A stretch of 64,000 nucleotides of DNA from Salipiger pentaromativorans. Lineage in GTDB: Bacteria > Pseudomonadota > Alphaproteobacteria > Rhodobacterales > Rhodobacteraceae. A model generated the notes under the pieces. It saw only the letters and a program-made list of their open reading frames with translations, searched no databases and was not told where the DNA came from. A program made the translations under genes and the position numbers. The stretch covers positions 47,792-111,791 of the forward strand of contig NZ_JAMDHK010000018.1 of assembly GCF_024721115.1 (NCBI RefSeq), read 5' to 3'. How positions within the stretch are numbered: the first letter of the stretch is position 1; each line of letters opens with the position of its first letter. Below are positions 62,079-64,000 of this stretch, piece by piece.

Positions 62079-62509
62079 GTTGTCTCTCCCTCCATCTGCA
62101 CGTTGCCGGGCGCGAAGGAGGGGCTGAGGGCGAAACGGCCGTCGCCCAGAAGTCCTTGCACGACGGCAAGCAGCGTCAGATAGGCCGGGTATTCCCACCC
62201 GCCGTTCTCGTATCCGAACATCCAGCCGTTTCCTGAGTGAGCCCAGGTTGCTCCGGCCAAGATGGGCACGGTCGCCGACGCGACCCACCGAGCCTGTACG
62301 CCGAGGACCAAAAGGGCACCGGCAATCGCCTCGACTGCAAAGATCATATAGGCAAACCAGCCGGGCAGCCCGATCGAAACGAAGAACTGCGCCGTTCCGG
62401 GAAGTGTGAAAATGAAGAGCTTGAGAAACAGGCTGTGCGCCAGGAACATGATACCGAGTGCTATACGGAGCAGGAATATCCCAAATTCTGTGAGGTGCGA
62501 TTGTGACAT
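62075..62509 (-). CDS. DoxX family membrane protein
   Basis: 144 residues with four hydrophobic helices (FGIFLLRIALGIMFLAHSLF, GWFAYMIFAVEAIAGALLVL, WVASATVPILAGATWAH, PAYLTLLAVVQGLLG). The RIALGIMFLAHSLFLKLF segment is typical of DoxX. Proteins of this group are linked to redox stress, often beside GST-like genes. Divergent from the MarR gene and co-transcribed with the GST. Confidence 0.88.
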   Translation of the reverse strand: MSQSHLTEFGIFLLRIALGIMFLAHSLFLKLFIFTLPGTAQFFVSIGLPGWFAYMIFAVEAIAGALLVLGVQARWVASATVPILAGATWAHSGNGWMFGYENGGWEYPAYLTLLAVVQGLLGDGRFALSPSFAPGNVQMEGETT

Positions 62510-62527
62510 GATATGATCCCATATGTC

Positions 62528-62541
62528 GATGCATTTGCATC
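62528..62541. promoter_or_regulatory. Palindrome GATGCA-TT-TGCATC, candidate MarR operator
   Basis: A perfect 6-bp inverted repeat in the 98-bp divergent spacer, 19 bp upstream of the doxX start. A related imperfect copy lies at 62575-62588, nearer the marR gene. Confidence 0.55.
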
Positions 62542-62574
62542 TATATATAGCGCGTCACATGCGACGTCAAGGTT

Positions 62575-62588
62575 GATGCACTTACATG
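62575..62588. promoter_or_regulatory. Imperfect second copy of the GATGCA palindrome
   Basis: GATGCACTTACATG shares GATGCA-N2 and most of the second arm with 62528-62541. Paired sites flanking a divergent promoter suit autoregulation by the MarR protein. Confidence 0.4.
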
Positions 62589-62607
62589 TACATGATAGGT
62601 GCTGGGT

Positions 62608-63036
62608 ATGAACGAGATTGACCATGCTACTGAGGCCGCCTGGACAGCCCTCATGACTAAAAGCCGCGTTTTGCTTGAGGCTGTCGAAACGTCTCTGAAA
62701 TCGGCAGGATACCCGCCACTTGCATGGTATGACGCGCTTCTGGAACTCGAGAAGGCAGGCCCAGACGGACTCCGGCCATTCGAACTCAAAGACCGGATTT
62801 TGTTACCCCAATACGGTACATCGCGGTTGCTGAACCGTATGGTGAAAGCAGGGCTGGTGGACCGACAGGACTGCTTGGAAGATGGGCGAGGTCAAAACAT
62901 TTCTATCTCTGAAAAGGGTAAATCTGTCAGGAGGGCGATGTGGCCGATCTATGAACGGGTTCTGTCGGAAAGGATCGGCGCAAAGCTGAAACCCAAAGAC
63001 GCCGCTCAATTGGCCACGCTACTCTCAAGGCTCTGA
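62608..63036 (+). CDS. MarR-family transcriptional regulator
   Basis: 142 residues from ATG 62608 (MNEIDHATEAAWTALMTKSR); a GTG at 62599 would add three residues. The winged helix-turn-helix is visible in PPLAWYDALLELEKAGPDGL, RPFELKDRILLPQYGTSRLL and NRMVKAGLVDRQDC, with the wing at GRGQNISISEKGKSV. It lies divergent to doxX-GST, which it probably represses through the GATGCA palindromes. Confidence 0.9.
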   Translation: MNEIDHATEAAWTALMTKSRVLLEAVETSLKSAGYPPLAWYDALLELEKAGPDGLRPFELKDRILLPQYGTSRLLNRMVKAGLVDRQDCLEDGRGQNISISEKGKSVRRAMWPIYERVLSERIGAKLKPKDAAQLATLLSRL

Positions 63037-63071
63037 AGTCTCGGTCGACTGACGCGAAACCTGTCTGTGAC

Positions 63072-63116
63072 TTTCCACGCTAAGTGGCCCTGAATTTTTT
63101 TTCACGTTAATTGGCC
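63072..63116. repeat. Pair of 18-bp direct repeats, possible IS21-type terminus
   Basis: TTTCCACGCTAAGTGGCC (63072-63089) and TTTTCACGTTAATTGGCC (63099-63116) agree at 15 of 18 positions in the same orientation. Repeated GGCCAATTAACGTGAA-type sequences occur at the ends of some IS21-family elements. No transposase gene is attached here, so this would be a solo end. Confidence 0.4.
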
Positions 63117-63125
63117 GACAGTTGC

Positions 63126-63382
63126 CTATGTCGGTGTGCGAAGGGTGTTTCGGGCTGTTTCGACGTCCTTTCGCATCCAACAGACTTCTGCGTGATCGTT
63201 GATAAATCCCATGGCCTGCATGAATGCATATACGGTGGTCGGTCCCACGAATTTGAAGCCAAGCTTTCGTAGGTCTTTGGAAAGGGTCTCGGACGCTGGT
63301 GATTTGGACCGCATTTGTGGCAGTGCGTCGTCCTTGGCAGGTTCATATAGCCAGATGAATGGGTCACGTCCCTTGGAGAGGT
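63126..63382 (-). pseudogene. tag: C-terminal fragment of DNA-3-methyladenine glycosylase I
   Basis: About 85 residues remain: DPFIWLYEPAKDDALPQM, SPASETLSKDLRKLGFKFVG and PTTVYAFMQAMGFINDHAEV, the conserved C-terminal part of Tag. The N-terminal half with the zinc Cys/His and catalytic Glu is missing. The break near 63382 coincides with the presumed left end of the IS256-family element, so insertion probably truncated it. The exact junction is uncertain by some 10-15 bp. Confidence 0.82.
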
Positions 63383-63911
63383 GTAACTCTGGGTCGCGCC
63401 CTTGATGGCGTCCGCGTTCCGCATGAGGCGCTGTAGGACGGCATCAAGGGCGCGGTGGTCATCGGAAAATTTTCGGTAGGGTCGGGTTGCTGAACCAACC
63501 TGAACCGAAGGAAGACCCCGATGACCAAACCCATGATGGACCTGCGAGAGCTTGTGGAGAAGAGCGCAGACGCCGATCTTCTTCGAGATATGATCGGTTT
63601 TGCCGCCGAGCGGCTGATGGAACTCGAGGTTGGCGCGAAGACAGGCGCCGACTATGGCGAGAAGAATCCGGCACGGCTTGTGCAGCGGAACGGTTACCGA
63701 GATCGGGACTGGCAGACGCGGGCCGGGAACGTGGAGTTGCGCATCCCAAAGCTGCGCAGCGGCAGCTATTTCCCGTCCTTTCTCGAGCCGCGCCGGGCCA
63801 CCGAGAAGGCCCTGACGGCGGTCATTCAGGAGGCCTATGTCCACGGCGTCTCGACCCGATCCATGGACGATCTGGTCCAGGCGATGGGCGGGACCGGCAT
63901 CTCGAAGAGCC
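63383..63911 (+). mobile_element. IS256-family element, left part, interrupted
   Basis: The left end is presumed near GTGTAACTCTGGGTCGCGCC. It carries the N-terminal part of the transposase from 63521 and is cut at about 63911 by a second element that runs off the window. Right part not seen. Confidence 0.75.
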
Positions 63912-63937
63912 GAGAGTGTCAGATCTTCTGTGTATGA
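63521..63937 (+). pseudogene. IS256-family transposase, N-terminal part, disrupted
   Basis: About 130 genuine residues from ATG 63521: [60 protein letters not shown] and [18 protein letters not shown]. The normal family sequence GISKSQVSRLCEEID breaks after GISKSR, where the end of another IS begins. The last few codons before the stop at 63937 are encoded by that intruder. The catalytic DDE domain is not in this fragment. Confidence 0.88.
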
Positions 63938-64000
63938 GTGATCCGGTCCATGCTTCTTCGAAAGGAAGCATGCATGACGATTTCCAAGGAACTGCTGGAC
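63912..64000 (+). mobile_element. Second IS256-family element (5' end, runs off the right edge)
   Basis: Begins GAGAGTGTCAGATCTTCTG inside the first IS256 transposase gene. ATG 63974 opens MTISKELLD, the start of a different IS256-family transposase, which continues beyond the window. Its first 89 bp match the vestige at 25049-25162 at roughly 85% identity, so related copies bracket the catabolic region. Confidence 0.75.

Overview
The window is GC-rich, densely packed bacterial DNA whose protein types suggest an alphaproteobacterium, most likely Rhodobacteraceae (Roseobacter group). The reasons are TRAP and Liv-type carboxylate uptake, many CaiB/BaiF CoA-transferases and acyl-CoA dehydrogenases, and IS66, IS256, IS481 and possibly IS21 debris. 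The taxon is inferred from family content, not from a marker gene. No replication, tRNA or rRNA genes were seen. The region reads as an accessory catabolic island (plasmid or chromosomal) for CoA-activated carboxylic acids.

Layout. 1-6.35 kb: a left-truncated ADP-forming acyl-CoA synthetase diverges from a CaiB transferase / acyl-CoA dehydrogenase / ADP-forming synthetase operon, followed by an IclR regulator. 6.65-9.13 kb: a complete IS66 element with terminal inverted repeats and a perfect 8-bp target duplication. 9.36-21.4 kb: one long co-directional operon holding a TRAP transporter (P-Q-M), SDR, acyl-CoA dehydrogenase, AMP ligase, MaoC hydratase, ADP-forming synthetase, citrate-synthase-fold lyase, CaiB transferase and a second dehydrogenase. 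21.5-25.2 kb: a decay zone with broken livF, livK, CaiB and SDR genes plus IS481 and IS256 scraps. 25.4-31.9 kb: a second TRAP operon (minus) divergent from CaiB-GntR-acyl-CoA dehydrogenase. 32.0-36.5 kb: enoyl-CoA hydratase-thiolase-dehydrogenase (minus) divergent from another CaiB. 36.5-44.2 kb: a Liv-type ABC operon carrying an acyl-CoA ligase and an SDR. 44.4-57.2 kb: an eleven-gene minus operon with acyl-CoA dehydrogenases, enoyl-CoA hydratase, a PaaK-like ligase, a two-subunit biotin acyl-CoA carboxylase, an HMG-CoA-lyase-like enzyme, SDR, a second citrate-synthase-fold lyase and a hotdog dehydratase. 57.3-60.9 kb: a divergent dienoyl-CoA-reductase-like flavoenzyme and AMP ligase. 61.4-63.0 kb: GST, DoxX and MarR. 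63.1-64 kb: a truncated tag gene cut by one IS256-family element that is itself interrupted by another.

How the genes could work together (inference). Carboxylates enter by TRAP or ABC, are activated by CoA transfer or by ligases, are dehydrogenated, hydrated and oxidised, and are cleaved by thiolase, HMG-CoA-lyase-like or citryl-CoA-lyase-like enzymes. The carboxylase plus HMG-CoA-lyase module resembles leucine/acyclic-terpene (Liu/Atu) catabolism, which points to a branched or cyclic substrate. The substrate itself cannot be read from the sequence.

Most notable observations: (i) a 16-bp palindrome, TCTAACANNTGTTAGA, lies inside the promoters of two major units, with weaker copies at two others, suggesting one off-window regulator; (ii) G9 tracts sit at the ribosome-binding sites of both genes leaving the 28.5-kb divergent promoter; (iii) both citrate-synthase-fold lyases appear to lack catalytic residues expected of citryl-CoA lyases; (iv) the eight acyl-CoA dehydrogenases fall into three active-site classes.
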